A stretch of DNA of 14,624 bases from Planctomycetota bacterium. Lineage in GTDB: Bacteria; Planctomycetota; Phycisphaerae; Tepidisphaerales; Tepidisphaeraceae. Position numbers and translations under genes: made by a program. The stretch lies in assembly GCA_029777755.1 (NCBI GenBank), contig JAKORQ010000228.1:1-14624 (forward strand), written 5' to 3'. The notes below the pieces were generated by a model. It was not told where the DNA came from. It saw nothing but the letters and a program-made list of their open reading frames with translations, and ran no database searches. Numbering within the stretch: the first letter of the stretch is position 1; every line of letters starts with the position of its first letter. Below are positions 1-8,084 of the stretch, piece after piece.

Positions 1-39
1 GACTTGCCCTGTTGGGCGCCCGGTCATACTCTCTGGTCG

Positions 40-891
40 ATGAGTTTCAAAGCAGACATTCAGTACGCCATCGAGGTGGCGCGGGGAGCGGGACAGATCG
101 TTCGCAGCAGGTACGGCAAGGTGGAGCGGCTCACCAAGACCCACCAGGCGGCCAGCAACGAGGCCGTCACCATGGCCGACCGCGAAAGCCAGGCCTACAT
201 CGTGCGCGAGCTGCGCAAGCGATTCCCCAACGACGGCATCATCGGCGAGGAAAGCGACACCGGGCTGGATATCACCTTCGAGTGCCCCGACCCGAAGGGG
301 CGGGTGTGGGTGATCGACCCCATTGACGGCACAAACAACTTCATCGCCGGCCTGGATTACTTTGCGGTCTGCATCGGCCTGCTGGATGGGGGGATCCCGG
401 TGGGAGGAATAGTGTACGACGTCTGCCGCGGCCGCATGTACTGGTCGGCCAGGGGCGAGGGGGCGTACCTCGACGATGCGCCAATCAAGTGCCTGGATAC
501 GCCGATGGATGACCAGTCGGTCCTGATCATCACCAGCAACCTGCTCAACAAGGATGGCGAGATCCCCGCGTATCCCTGCCGCTGGCTGGGGCAGACGAAG
601 TGGAAGATCCGCTGCCTTGGGTCAGCTGCCCTGGATGCGGTACTGGTGGCGGCAGGCGTGGCACATGGGGCGATCACCATTAACGGCAAACTCTGGGACA
701 TCGCCGCCCCGGCGGCCGTGGTGCTGGAAGCCGGCGGAAGGATCACCAGCCCCGAGGGCAATGACGTCTTCCCCATCGACCTGCGCAACTACAGCGGCGC
801 CAAGGTCCCCTTCGTGGCCAGTGCCCCTGCGGCGTTTGACACGCTCATCAGGGAGCTGAAGGACCCGACGATGCCAAAGTTGAGCAGGTAG
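40..891 (+). CDS. Inositol monophosphatase family protein
   Basis: This gene encodes a 283-residue Mg2+-dependent phosphatase of the IMPase/FBPase/CysQ superfamily, the usual length for the family. From the sequence: the metal ligands are in GEES (residues 69-72), DPIDGTNNF (93-101, D93 and D96) and WDIAAP (219-224, D220). The inter-domain segment GSAALD lies at about 194-199. Family knowledge: such enzymes hydrolyse myo-inositol-1-phosphate, histidinol phosphate, fructose bisphosphate or 3'-phosphoadenosine nucleotides; the sequence alone does not decide among these. The ATG at 40 is chosen because the family's first helix (ADIQYAIEVARGAG) begins right after it. The frame is open to the window edge and there is no clear ribosome site, so a start further upstream cannot be excluded. 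It has no operon partner in the window; argJ downstream is on the other strand. Confidence 0.9.
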   Translation: MSFKADIQYAIEVARGAGQIVRSRYGKVERLTKTHQAASNEAVTMADRESQAYIVRELRKRFPNDGIIGEESDTGLDITFECPDPKGRVWVIDPIDGTNNFIAGLDYFAVCIGLLDGGIPVGGIVYDVCRGRMYWSARGEGAYLDDAPIKCLDTPMDDQSVLIITSNLLNKDGEIPAYPCRWLGQTKWKIRCLGSAALDAVLVAAGVAHGAITINGKLWDIAAPAAVVLEAGGRITSPEGNDVFPIDLRNYSGAKVPFVASAPAAFDTLIRELKDPTMPKLSR

Positions 892-976
892 GGGCGGTGG
901 ATTCAGAGGCACGAAGGCACCAAGGAAGAAAGAGAGCGACGAAGGGAACTTGTAGGGCACAAAAGCACAGCCAGAG

Positions 977-1034
977 CACACTCTCGTCGATTCGAGCTCC
1001 CGCCGCTTGAGGACGAGCCGCTCCACTTTTCACA
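977..1034 (-). repeat. Dispersed coding-like repeat, copy A (minus strand)
   Basis: Read on the minus strand, this stretch encodes a peptide of the pattern ERLVLKRRELESTRVC. Copy B at 3519-3575 on the plus strand encodes ERLFLNQREFETARLC. By eye about 42 of 53 bases agree, and most differences are conservative at the amino-acid level, which suggests both copies descend from a protein-coding sequence. No complete gene surrounds it. The rest of the 892-1099 gap has short purine-rich quasi-repeats (CACGAAGGCACCAAGG near 910) and nothing else I can name. Confidence 0.5.
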
Positions 1035-1099
1035 GCGCATCGCGGACTTCCCTGCGCTGCCACAATCGCAAATCGAAAAATAGAAGATCGGCAATCCCA

Positions 1100-2308
1100 C
1101 TACGTGTGGTAATCCGCGTTGATCGTCACGTATTCTTTTGACAGATCGCAGGTCCAGCAGGTGCTCGTGGCCTTGCCGAGCCGGCAGTTCAGGTCGATGG
1201 TCACCTTTTCCGCGCGCATGTCCTGACTGACGGCGTCGGCCGCGAAGCGGGTGGGAGTGCCCTTGTCAAAGACGATGGTGCCCTGGAGCTTCAGCGTCGC
1301 TTTCTGCGGGTCGAAAGGTACGCCCACCATGCCCGCCGCGCACAGCACGCGGCCCCAGTTGGGGTCGTTGCCATTGGCGGCACACTTCACCAGCGGAGAG
1401 TTGGCGATCGACCGGGCCATCGCCCGGGCGGCCGCCTCCGATGAGGCGTTGCGCACGATCACCTCGATCACCTTGGTCGCGCCCTCGCCGTCGGCGGCAA
1501 TCTGATAGGCCAGCGACTGGCAGACCTCCACCAGCGCACGGGCGAAGCTCTTCACATCGCGCTCGCTGGCGACTTTCACGCCGCTGGCGCCCGAGGCCAG
1601 GATACAGCAGGTGTCGTTGGTCGAGGCCTGATCGTCGACGGTGACATTATTGAAGGAGACGTCGGCCGCCTGCTGAAGCAGTTTCCGCAGGATGGCCGGC
1701 GAAACCTGGGCATCGGTGGTGAGATAGGCCAGCATCGTGGCATGCGGCAGCGCCAGCCGCGGGCCGATCATGCCCGATCCCTTGGCCACGCCGGCCAGAA
1801 CCAGCTTCTGTCGCCCGACCTTGAACTCCACGGCCGCGCTCTTGCGGCGGACGTCGGTAGTCATTATCGCATCGCCAAACGCCAGGGCGTGCTCGTGGGA
1901 ATCGCCAAGCTGCGCATGGGCCGCGACGATGCCGGACGATACTTTGTCCATCGGCAGATGGTGGCCGATGATGCCGGTGGAGGAGGGAAGAAACGCGTGC
2001 GGGTCGGTGCCGATTTTGTCGGCCGCGAGCTGACACATGGCGATGGCATCCTGCTCGCCTTTCTTGCCGGTACAGGCGTTGGCGTTGCCGCTGTTGACGA
2101 CCACGCCACGAAGCTTGCCACGTGCGATATGGCTCTTGCCGATCTTCACCGGGGCGGCGAACACTTTGTTGGTGGTGAAGACTGCGGCGGCCGATGCCAT
2201 GGTGTCGCAAACCAGAAGACCGACATCGTTCACCTGCTTCGCCTTGATGCCGGCATAGACGCCGGCCGCCTTAAAGCCCCTGGGGGACAGCAAATGCAAT
2301 TCCGCCAT
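1100..2308 (-). CDS. argJ: Bifunctional glutamate N-acetyltransferase / amino-acid acetyltransferase ArgJ
   Basis: ArgJ moves the acetyl group from N-acetylornithine to glutamate, recycling it in cytoplasmic arginine synthesis; many versions also accept acetyl-CoA. With the start at 2308 the protein has 402 residues, typical for the family. Visible marks are VNSGNANACTG (71-81), the oxyanion segment STGIIG (110-115) and KGSGMIGP followed by HATMLAYLTTDA. The precursor is expected to cleave itself before T191, which becomes the N-terminal nucleophile of the beta chain. The C-terminus ends in the family's INADYHT. The frame runs upstream to 2383, but the ATG at 2308 has a strong AAGGAG site 5 bases before it and begins with a normal ArgJ N-terminus. 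Whether it is mono- or bifunctional cannot be read from the sequence. Confidence 0.96.
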   Translation of the reverse strand: MAELHLLSPRGFKAAGVYAGIKAKQVNDVGLLVCDTMASAAAVFTTNKVFAAPVKIGKSHIARGKLRGVVVNSGNANACTGKKGEQDAIAMCQLAADKIGTDPHAFLPSSTGIIGHHLPMDKVSSGIVAAHAQLGDSHEHALAFGDAIMTTDVRRKSAAVEFKVGRQKLVLAGVAKGSGMIGPRLALPHATMLAYLTTDAQVSPAILRKLLQQAADVSFNNVTVDDQASTNDTCCILASGASGVKVASERDVKSFARALVEVCQSLAYQIAADGEGATKVIEVIVRNASSEAAARAMARSIANSPLVKCAANGNDPNWGRVLCAAGMVGVPFDPQKATLKLQGTIVFDKGTPTRFAADAVSQDMRAEKVTIDLNCRLGKATSTCWTCDLSKEYVTINADYHT

Positions 2309-2465
2309 CGCGGCTCCTTCCCTTTCTCGTGATGTCGCCAGATTACCGCAAACCGCCCGCTTCCAGAAGAGATCACGCGCCATCTCCGCTGTGCAGATAA
2401 CAGTAGGCCATCAGTGCCCGCCGCCATGCTTTCAGAGCCTGAGCTTTCCTGCTAACCTTGGTGCA
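2309..2465. promoter_or_regulatory. Divergent promoter region between argJ and ruvB
   Basis: These 157 bases separate two genes that point away from each other, so both promoters should lie here. I see no convincing -35/-10 pair and no obvious ARG-box palindrome, so this call rests on gene layout only. Confidence 0.4.
2314..2319 (-). promoter_or_regulatory. Ribosome binding site of argJ
   Basis: On the minus strand the bases read AAGGAG, 5 bases before the ATG at 2308. This decides the argJ start over the upstream in-frame candidate near 2383. Confidence 0.75.
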
Positions 2466-3506
2466 ATGGCGCGCGAGCGAATTGTCTCAGGCGAATTACA
2501 AGGCGAGCAGGAATCGGCGTACAACTTCGCCCTGCGGCCGCAGAGTTTTGCGCAGTACATCGGCCAGGACTCGGTGATCAACCGCCTGCAGATCGCGGCT
2601 GAGGCCGCCCGTCGCCGCGGCGAACCTATGGAACACGTGCTGCTGCACGGCCCGCCGGGACTCGGCAAGACCACGCTCGCGCATGTCATCGCCAATGAAC
2701 TGTCGGCCCAGCTCCACGTGACCAACGGGCCATCGCTCACCAAGGGCGCTGACCTGATGGGCATCCTCACCAAGCTCGCCAAGTCGGATGTGCTGTTCAT
2801 TGACGAGATCCATCGTCTACCGGTGGCGGTAGAGGAGCTGCTCTACACGGCGATGGAGGATTTTAAGGTCGACATCACGCTCGACTCGGGCATGCATGCG
2901 CGAACCATCACCATGCCGCTGCCGCCGTTCACGCTGGTGGGGGCGACCACGCGGATTGGCTTGCTCACCGGGCCGATGCGGGGAAGGTTTGGGCTGCCGC
3001 TGAACCTGCAGTTTTATGCGCCTGAATCCCTCCACAAGATCCTCAGCGCCAACTGCAAGCTATTGAATGTGCAGGCGGAAGATGAAGCGATCTGGGAGCT
3101 GGCCCGGCGATCGCGCGGTACGCCGCGGGTGGCAAATCGCCTGCTCCGCCGCGTGCGCGACTATGCCCTGGTGCAGAGCGATGGAGTCATCACCCCCGCG
3201 GTCACGCGCGATGCGCTGAAGCTTGAGGGGATCGATGAACGTGGGCTGGATGAGCAGGATCGCACCTTCCTGCGCGTGCTGATCGAGGTATACAACGGCG
3301 GCCCGGCCGGCATCGAAGCCATCGCCGCCACCATGGGCGAAGAAACCGACACCCTCGTCGATGTGATCGAGCCATACCTGCTGCAGACGGCGATGGTCAC
3401 CCGCACGCGCCAGGGACGGCGCGCGACGAAGCTCGCTTACGAGCACCTCGGACTCAAGTACACCCCGCCGACGGATGGCGAATCCGGCGAAGCATCCCTG
3501 TTCTAG
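2466..3506 (+). CDS. ruvB: Holliday junction branch-migration ATPase RuvB
   Basis: RuvB is the AAA+ motor that, with RuvA, drives branch migration of Holliday junctions before RuvC cuts them. The protein has 346 residues, normal for RuvB. From the N-terminus: RPQSFAQYIGQ (24-34), Walker A GPPGLGKT (62-69), Walker B FIDEIHRLP with D113 and E114, EELLYTAMEDF (123-133), sensor 1 GATTR (159-163) and the arginine-finger stretch MRGRFG (171-176). After these come the sensor-2 region RRSRGTPRVANRLLRRVRDY and the winged-helix DNA-binding domain. The ATG at 2466 is chosen because ARERIVSGE is a typical start and the upstream codons look non-coding. No strong Shine-Dalgarno is visible. ruvA and ruvC are not in the window, so the gene is separated from its partners here. 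Confidence 0.97.
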   Translation: MARERIVSGELQGEQESAYNFALRPQSFAQYIGQDSVINRLQIAAEAARRRGEPMEHVLLHGPPGLGKTTLAHVIANELSAQLHVTNGPSLTKGADLMGILTKLAKSDVLFIDEIHRLPVAVEELLYTAMEDFKVDITLDSGMHARTITMPLPPFTLVGATTRIGLLTGPMRGRFGLPLNLQFYAPESLHKILSANCKLLNVQAEDEAIWELARRSRGTPRVANRLLRRVRDYALVQSDGVITPAVTRDALKLEGIDERGLDEQDRTFLRVLIEVYNGGPAGIEAIAATMGEETDTLVDVIEPYLLQTAMVTRTRQGRRATKLAYEHLGLKYTPPTDGESGEASLF

Positions 3507-3518
3507 AGCGGCTCTGCT

Positions 3519-3575
3519 GAAAGTGGAGCGGCTTTTCCTCAATCAGCGTGAGTTCGAAACGGCTAGATTGTGCCC
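3519..3575 (+). repeat. Dispersed coding-like repeat, copy B (plus strand)
   Basis: This copy begins 12 bases after the ruvB stop and is the plus-strand partner of the stretch at 977-1034. The translated pattern is ERLFLNQREFETARLC. The open frame continues to the TPR-like remnant, but residues between the two do not look like a normal protein, so the frame as a whole is not called as a gene. Confidence 0.5.
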
Positions 3576-3789
3576 ACGGGAAGCACGCTGGCCGGCATCG
3601 ATAGGTCAACGGTTACCTGGCTTTGAACGTGCATGTTCGTCGAAGATCGCCTTGTCTCCCGCAGTTCCGGCGGAGTTGCTCTACTGGTCCCGCGAATGTC
3701 TTTGGCTTGAGGGCAAATCCCCGTCGAGGATGACCTTATCTCACGCGGGCGATCGCAGCATCAGTTTTGCCCCGCGCATCACCGGCGAG

Positions 3790-3937
3790 GATGCCAGGCT
3801 CAACCTTGCTGTGTGTTATGCGCAACTTGGCGACATCAGGAAGGCCATAGCGATGCTCGAGCCGCTGGTCACCAGCCCTCGACTGGCGGCGGCGGCCTCC
3901 AAAAAACCTTGCCATCCTGCGGGAAATCGACTCTTGA
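3790..3937 (+). pseudogene. C-terminal remnant of a TPR-like protein
   Basis: The segment reads ARLNLAVCYAQLGDIRKAIAMLEPLV and resembles one tetratricopeptide unit with its A-x-x-L-A-x-x-Y...G...A pattern. It is followed by PRLAAAASK. At 3901-3906 there are six A; reading through with one A fewer continues as NLAILREIDS and a stop at 3935-3937, again TPR-like helix text. As written, the frame turns into unlikely sequence after the A run. Seen: helix text split across two frames. Inferred: a gene that has lost its front and gained a +1 slip, or a homopolymer error in the assembly. The 3507-3993 gap otherwise holds only repeat copy B. Confidence 0.4.
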
Positions 3938-3993
3938 TGAACTGCTCATTGCCCCGGCCGGCGCTGTAGGGTACAAAGAGTCGAAGGCTAGGA

Positions 3994-4752
3994 ATGATCG
4001 AAGCAGTATTATTTGATCTCGGTGACACGCTCCTGGATTTCGACCCGCTTCCCCGGCGGGAGCTTTTCCATTCCGCCGCCCAGGCGACCTACGAGCACCT
4101 GAAGGCAAAGGGCTGCCAGCTTCCGAGCTTCGAGAAGTATTACTCCATGCACATCGCCGCCGTCCGGTGGGAATACATCTGGGCGACGATCCGCGGCAGG
4201 GAGGTCGACTCATTCAATGCCCTTCAGAGGTGGTGCCAGAAGAACAACTACCCCTCTGACCCCGAATCGGTGAAGGAACTGATCTGGATCTGGTACCAGC
4301 CGGTCATCCCCCGCAGCACGGTCGCCCCTGATGTCATCCCGGCGCTCCAGCAGTTGCAGGCGGACGGCCTTCGCCTTGGGCTGGTGTCTAACACGTTGCT
4401 CCCGGGGTGTGTGCTGGATCGCCATCTTGAGATGGTGGGTTTGAAGGACCTGCTGCCGGTGCGCATCTACAGCTCGGAAGTGACGTACCGGAAACCCAAG
4501 TCGGTGATCTTCCAGGCCGCCCTGGACAAGATAGACCTGCCACCCTCCGCCTGCGCTTTCGTGGGGGACCTGGTAAAGACCGACATCAAGGGGGCAAGGC
4601 GCATGGGGATGACAACAATTCTCCGCAAGACACCCAAGAAGCAGAACACCCGCCTGGCCGACCACATAGTCGAAAAGATCGGCGACATCCCAGACTTGAT
4701 CCGCCGCCTCCGCGGCGACCGCATAGCCGCCTTCGCCAGCGCCAGCAAGTGA
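3994..4752 (+). CDS. HAD-superfamily hydrolase
   Basis: This is a 252-residue cytoplasmic protein with the haloacid-dehalogenase fold, probably a phosphatase on a small metabolite. Motif I is FDLGDTLLDF with nucleophile D8, motif II is LVSNT (S132), motif III is RKPKSVIF (K167), and motif IV is FVGDLVKTDIKGARRMGM with D192 and D197. Between motifs I and II lies a helical cap of about 95 residues rich in Trp and Tyr, fitting a C1-cap subfamily. Position +2 after the nucleophile, usually Asp in phosphatases, is Gly10; the FDLGDTL form occurs in uncharacterised HAD branches, so the exact chemistry is open. It is convergent with the exporter gene downstream, with 24 bases between the stops, so it is probably transcribed alone. 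Confidence 0.88.
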   Translation: MIEAVLFDLGDTLLDFDPLPRRELFHSAAQATYEHLKAKGCQLPSFEKYYSMHIAAVRWEYIWATIRGREVDSFNALQRWCQKNNYPSDPESVKELIWIWYQPVIPRSTVAPDVIPALQQLQADGLRLGLVSNTLLPGCVLDRHLEMVGLKDLLPVRIYSSEVTYRKPKSVIFQAALDKIDLPPSACAFVGDLVKTDIKGARRMGMTTILRKTPKKQNTRLADHIVEKIGDIPDLIRRLRGDRIAAFASASK

Positions 4753-4776
4753 CAGATCCCGGAAGAGCGACGCAAG

Positions 4777-7353
4777 TTACGTCCCCGTTTTGTGAGGGGT
4801 GGTGTGCCAGAAGAGTATTGGCAGGATCAGGATGAATACCAGTACCAGGCAGGCGGTTACGCCTACGCCGGTGGCGAAGCCCAGCGAAGCGATGGCCGGA
4901 ACGCTGGTGAAGTACAGCGACCCAAACCCCATCACCGTGCTGATGGCGCACACGCAGATGCCGTGGGCTGAGGCCTCGATCCGGTCGATCATGCCACGGT
5001 ATCCCTCATTCAGCGCCTGCCGGGAAAGGCTCGCCATGAATATCCCGTAATCAACGCCGATGCCGATCAGCAGCGGGGCCGCCACCAGGTTCACCATGTT
5101 CAGCCGAACATCCGCTAGGCGGGCCATCGCCAGCAGCACCAGGATGCCCGCCAGCATCGGGATCAGCGACACAACCAGCGGACCGGCCGCCCGGAAATGC
5201 AGCGCCAGGTATGCCCCCACCAGCAGCGCGGCCACCAGCACCAGCTTGGGCAGATCACGATGAATCAGCCTCTCCGCATCATGCCCCACCACGTTCATTC
5301 CCGTTAGCGTCGCCCCGGGCAGATCCGCCAGCACCTCCCGAACCGACTCGATCGCCGCGCTGCGCTCCTCGCGCGTATCCAGCGAAGTCCGCGTGAAGAC
5401 CAGCGAGATCGCCTCGGTCGGCGGATCTCCCGCGTTCACCGCCGCCGACGGCAGGAACTGCATCGCCAGCGAGCGGTACTGCAGCAGTTCTGCCAATCCC
5501 GGCGGATCCTTCCGTGTCAGCAGCGTCCGCAGAAACCCCGCGTATCCCTCGTACGCCGCCGGGTCGAAACTGCTCTCGGCAATGGCCGCCTGAAAGTCGG
5601 CCACCACCCGCACCGCCTCCGCCTCGCTCACCATCCCACTGCGCGAGCGCGCCACCTGCGGCTCAGGCAGAAGCTCCGCCAGGCCGATCGTGCTGGTGAT
5701 GCCGCCCGCCTCGCGGACCTCCGGCCGCAGCAGGCGCTCGCGCACCTTGTGGGCCAGGGTCACCAGCGCCTCAGGATCCTCCGCACTCAGGTGCACGATC
5801 AGGGCATCGGGCGATGCGCCAAATCGCCGGGCGATATCGGCCTGCGCATCCAGGGCAGCGTTCGGCTTGGGATGCATCGCAGTCAGGTCAGTCTCCAGCG
5901 GCAGCACACCCTGCTGCGATCGTGCCAGGATCACCACGCACGCCAGCAATCCTGCAGCACTCGCCCCCACCAGAAGCCTGCGATGCCGCACAATCTGCTC
6001 CAGCAGGCCAAACAGACTGAAGCGCATCTGCCAGCTCGCCATCACCTCCTCGGCCCTGCGGCGATCCACAAACGCCAGCAGCGCTGGCAGCAGAAACTGC
6101 GCCGCCAGGTACGCACCGGTAAGCCCCAGTCCGCCCAGCAGGGCAAACTCGCGAATGGCCGGGATGCTCGACCATCCCACCGCCACGAACCCGATGGCGG
6201 AGGTGAGGTATCCCGCAAACAGTGCCGGCGCGATCGCCCGCGCCGTCTGGAATCCCGACTCCCGCGGCGACATCCCCTTGCGCCGATGCGCCTCGTAATC
6301 GGAGATCAGGTGCACCGAGTAATCTATCGCCATGCCGGCGAGCACCGCCCCCACCGCCGCAGTCAGCGGCGTGATCGCATTGTTGAAAAGTGACTGCGCC
6401 CCAAACCCCAGCAGCACCCCGATCCCCACCGGCAGGAACGCCAGCACAAACAGCCGCACCGGCTTGCGATACATCGCTACGAACAGAAGCTGCAGGCAGA
6501 TGATCGACCCGGTGATGCTGGCGATCATGTCCGAACGGATCGCCTTCTCGCTGGCCGTGGCGATCGGGTATGCCCCGGCGAACTCCAGCAGCAACCCCTC
6601 TTCATTTATCTCTCCAGACAGCCTGGCAATCTCGGCCGTGAATCGCTTGGCATACTCGATATCCGACGGCGGGCGATTGCCGCGGATGCGGATCAGCAAC
6701 CCGCGCCCATCGGGCGTCAGGAACATCTCCGAGTTCTGGTAAGTCTGCATCGGCCGGCTGGATATCAGCCGATCCAGCATGAACTCGTGCAGACGAAGCG
6801 GATCCTTCAGCGTGACCTTGGCGATCGCCTGCGCGGCCGGCCCGGGGGCGGCGATCAGCGCCTCATTCTGCGCGATCTGCTCCCGCATCGCCTCCAGTGT
6901 CAGTCGCTGGCGCGCCTGCTCGATCGCCTCCTCATCCAGGTAATACAGGCCCGACGGCACAAGTTGCTCCTGGAAGAAGCGCATCATCTCCGGGTCGAGC
7001 TGGTATGCGATCGAGTCGCACATCTCCCGCGCCGCCGGCGAGCTCGCGATCTTCTGTTCCAGCCGCTTGGCAAACCGCGCCAGCTTGTCCGGGTCCGGCG
7101 GAGCATCATCCGGCGTCCGCGCCAGCAGCAGCATCTCCTCCACAGCGCCAAATTCATTCAGCACGCGGAGCAGCGCCCGCGCGGCCGGGTCGCCCTGGTC
7201 GAACATCGAGTCCAGCGAAGGTTCCGGCCGCAGCCGCGATACCCCCATCGCCGCCAGAGCGCAGATCAACAGCGTCACCAGTATCGTCAGGATCGGATGG
7301 GCAACCGGCGCAGTGACAGCCGTCTGCCACGCTCGCCGCCAGGAGTTGGTCAT
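4777..7353 (-). CDS. MMPL/RND-family exporter
   Basis: This is an 858-residue inner-membrane protein with two similar halves, each a single membrane helix, a large periplasmic loop and a block of helices, about 12 in all. The first helix is near 20-38; block one is about 275-435 and block two about 690-850. Each half carries the family's ionisable helix, GMAIDYSVHL (D344) and GIGVDYGIFM (D768), the expected proton-relay positions. Family knowledge: MMPL proteins use proton motive force to move lipids, hydrophobic polyketides and hopanoids. The start overlaps the stop of the lipoprotein gene by 4 bases (ATGA), with GGAG 8 bases ahead. Last gene of a three-gene operon with a ligase and a lipoprotein, which points to export of an acyl-type product; the actual cargo is unknown. 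Confidence 0.93.
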   Translation of the reverse strand: MTNSWRRAWQTAVTAPVAHPILTILVTLLICALAAMGVSRLRPEPSLDSMFDQGDPAARALLRVLNEFGAVEEMLLLARTPDDAPPDPDKLARFAKRLEQKIASSPAAREMCDSIAYQLDPEMMRFFQEQLVPSGLYYLDEEAIEQARQRLTLEAMREQIAQNEALIAAPGPAAQAIAKVTLKDPLRLHEFMLDRLISSRPMQTYQNSEMFLTPDGRGLLIRIRGNRPPSDIEYAKRFTAEIARLSGEINEEGLLLEFAGAYPIATASEKAIRSDMIASITGSIICLQLLFVAMYRKPVRLFVLAFLPVGIGVLLGFGAQSLFNNAITPLTAAVGAVLAGMAIDYSVHLISDYEAHRRKGMSPRESGFQTARAIAPALFAGYLTSAIGFVAVGWSSIPAIREFALLGGLGLTGAYLAAQFLLPALLAFVDRRRAEEVMASWQMRFSLFGLLEQIVRHRRLLVGASAAGLLACVVILARSQQGVLPLETDLTAMHPKPNAALDAQADIARRFGASPDALIVHLSAEDPEALVTLAHKVRERLLRPEVREAGGITSTIGLAELLPEPQVARSRSGMVSEAEAVRVVADFQAAIAESSFDPAAYEGYAGFLRTLLTRKDPPGLAELLQYRSLAMQFLPSAAVNAGDPPTEAISLVFTRTSLDTREERSAAIESVREVLADLPGATLTGMNVVGHDAERLIHRDLPKLVLVAALLVGAYLALHFRAAGPLVVSLIPMLAGILVLLAMARLADVRLNMVNLVAAPLLIGIGVDYGIFMASLSRQALNEGYRGMIDRIEASAHGICVCAISTVMGFGSLYFTSVPAIASLGFATGVGVTACLVLVFILILPILFWHTTPHKTGT

Positions 7354-8084
7354 TGCAGCTTCTCCGCGCGCCTCGGCGGCACGAACGCGCCGGCCGCGGG
7401 CGGCGTGTTGATCTCTACATCATCAAACTCAACCTCGATTTCCCCCGCCTCCCCGCGTGCCCGCATGCGCATCGGCCAGGGATGCTCCCCGACCATGCGA
7501 TACTTGTCATACTCCAGCGAGAATCGCCCTTCCCCCGCCTCATCCAGCACCTCATGCCGCCGCACCACCAGCGTCGTGCGATCGATCGTCGCCCGCACCC
7601 TCTGGCCCTGCCCGGTCGGGCGCTCCAGCACCAGCAGTTGCTCCGTCTCGCCTGCCACCTTCAGCGCCCGATCCTCATAGAACCCCGCGTTCAGCATCGA
7701 CCATCCGCGCATGAACTGCGCAGCGCTCGCCCCGGCGGGCATGATCTGCTCCCGCCGTGAATTGTCCGCCACCAGCATCCATACGCCGTCGGGCGTCATG
7801 GTCATGTCGAACACCGCATGCCCCATCTTCCATGCCCGCAGCCGCACGTGATCGGGAAACTGCGCCGCCATCGCGCTCTCCAGCCGGACCGACTGTCCGC
7901 TATCACGCGTCAGCGTGACGCTCCCCCTGCCCGCGGCGCTGGATAGCCGTCGCTGCTGGTCGGCCAGTATCGATATCGCATGGTGCGCGTCCAGCAGCGG
8001 ATATGCCGGCAACGGCCGCGATGCACAGCCGGCCATCACCGCGCACAGGATCGCCAGCGCTATCAACCGAGCAATTATCCTCAT
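7350..8084 (-). CDS. LolA/LolB-like lipoprotein, probable partner of the exporter
   Basis: The 244-residue product starts with a lipoprotein signal: positive MRIIAR, hydrophobic core, and lipobox MAGC with the lipidated cysteine at residue 20. Residue +2 is Ala, which in Gram-negative rules favours the outer membrane. The mature part is a run of alternating beta-type strands (RGSVTLTR, VRLRAWKMGHAVFDMTMTPDGVWML, RATIDRTTLVVRRHEVL, EIEVEFDDVEIN) like the half-barrel of LolA/LolB or DUF4292-type proteins, which bind acyl chains. The frame stays open upstream to 8300, but the ATG at 8084 overlaps the ligase stop as ATGA, has GGAGG 4 bases before it and directly begins the signal peptide. A role as periplasmic or outer-membrane acceptor for the MMPL cargo is an inference from the operon. 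Confidence 0.82.
   Translation of the reverse strand: MRIIARLIALAILCAVMAGCASRPLPAYPLLDAHHAISILADQQRRLSSAAGRGSVTLTRDSGQSVRLESAMAAQFPDHVRLRAWKMGHAVFDMTMTPDGVWMLVADNSRREQIMPAGASAAQFMRGWSMLNAGFYEDRALKVAGETEQLLVLERPTGQGQRVRATIDRTTLVVRRHEVLDEAGEGRFSLEYDKYRMVGEHPWPMRMRARGEAGEIEVEFDDVEINTPPAAGAFVPPRRAEKLQ

Noticed and set aside
5690..6393. Long plus-strand open frames inside the MMPL gene, and similar long frames opposite argJ and the ligase
   Set aside because: They are antisense frames favoured by high GC, with Arg/Pro/Ser-rich text and no domain; the opposite-strand genes carry clear motifs.
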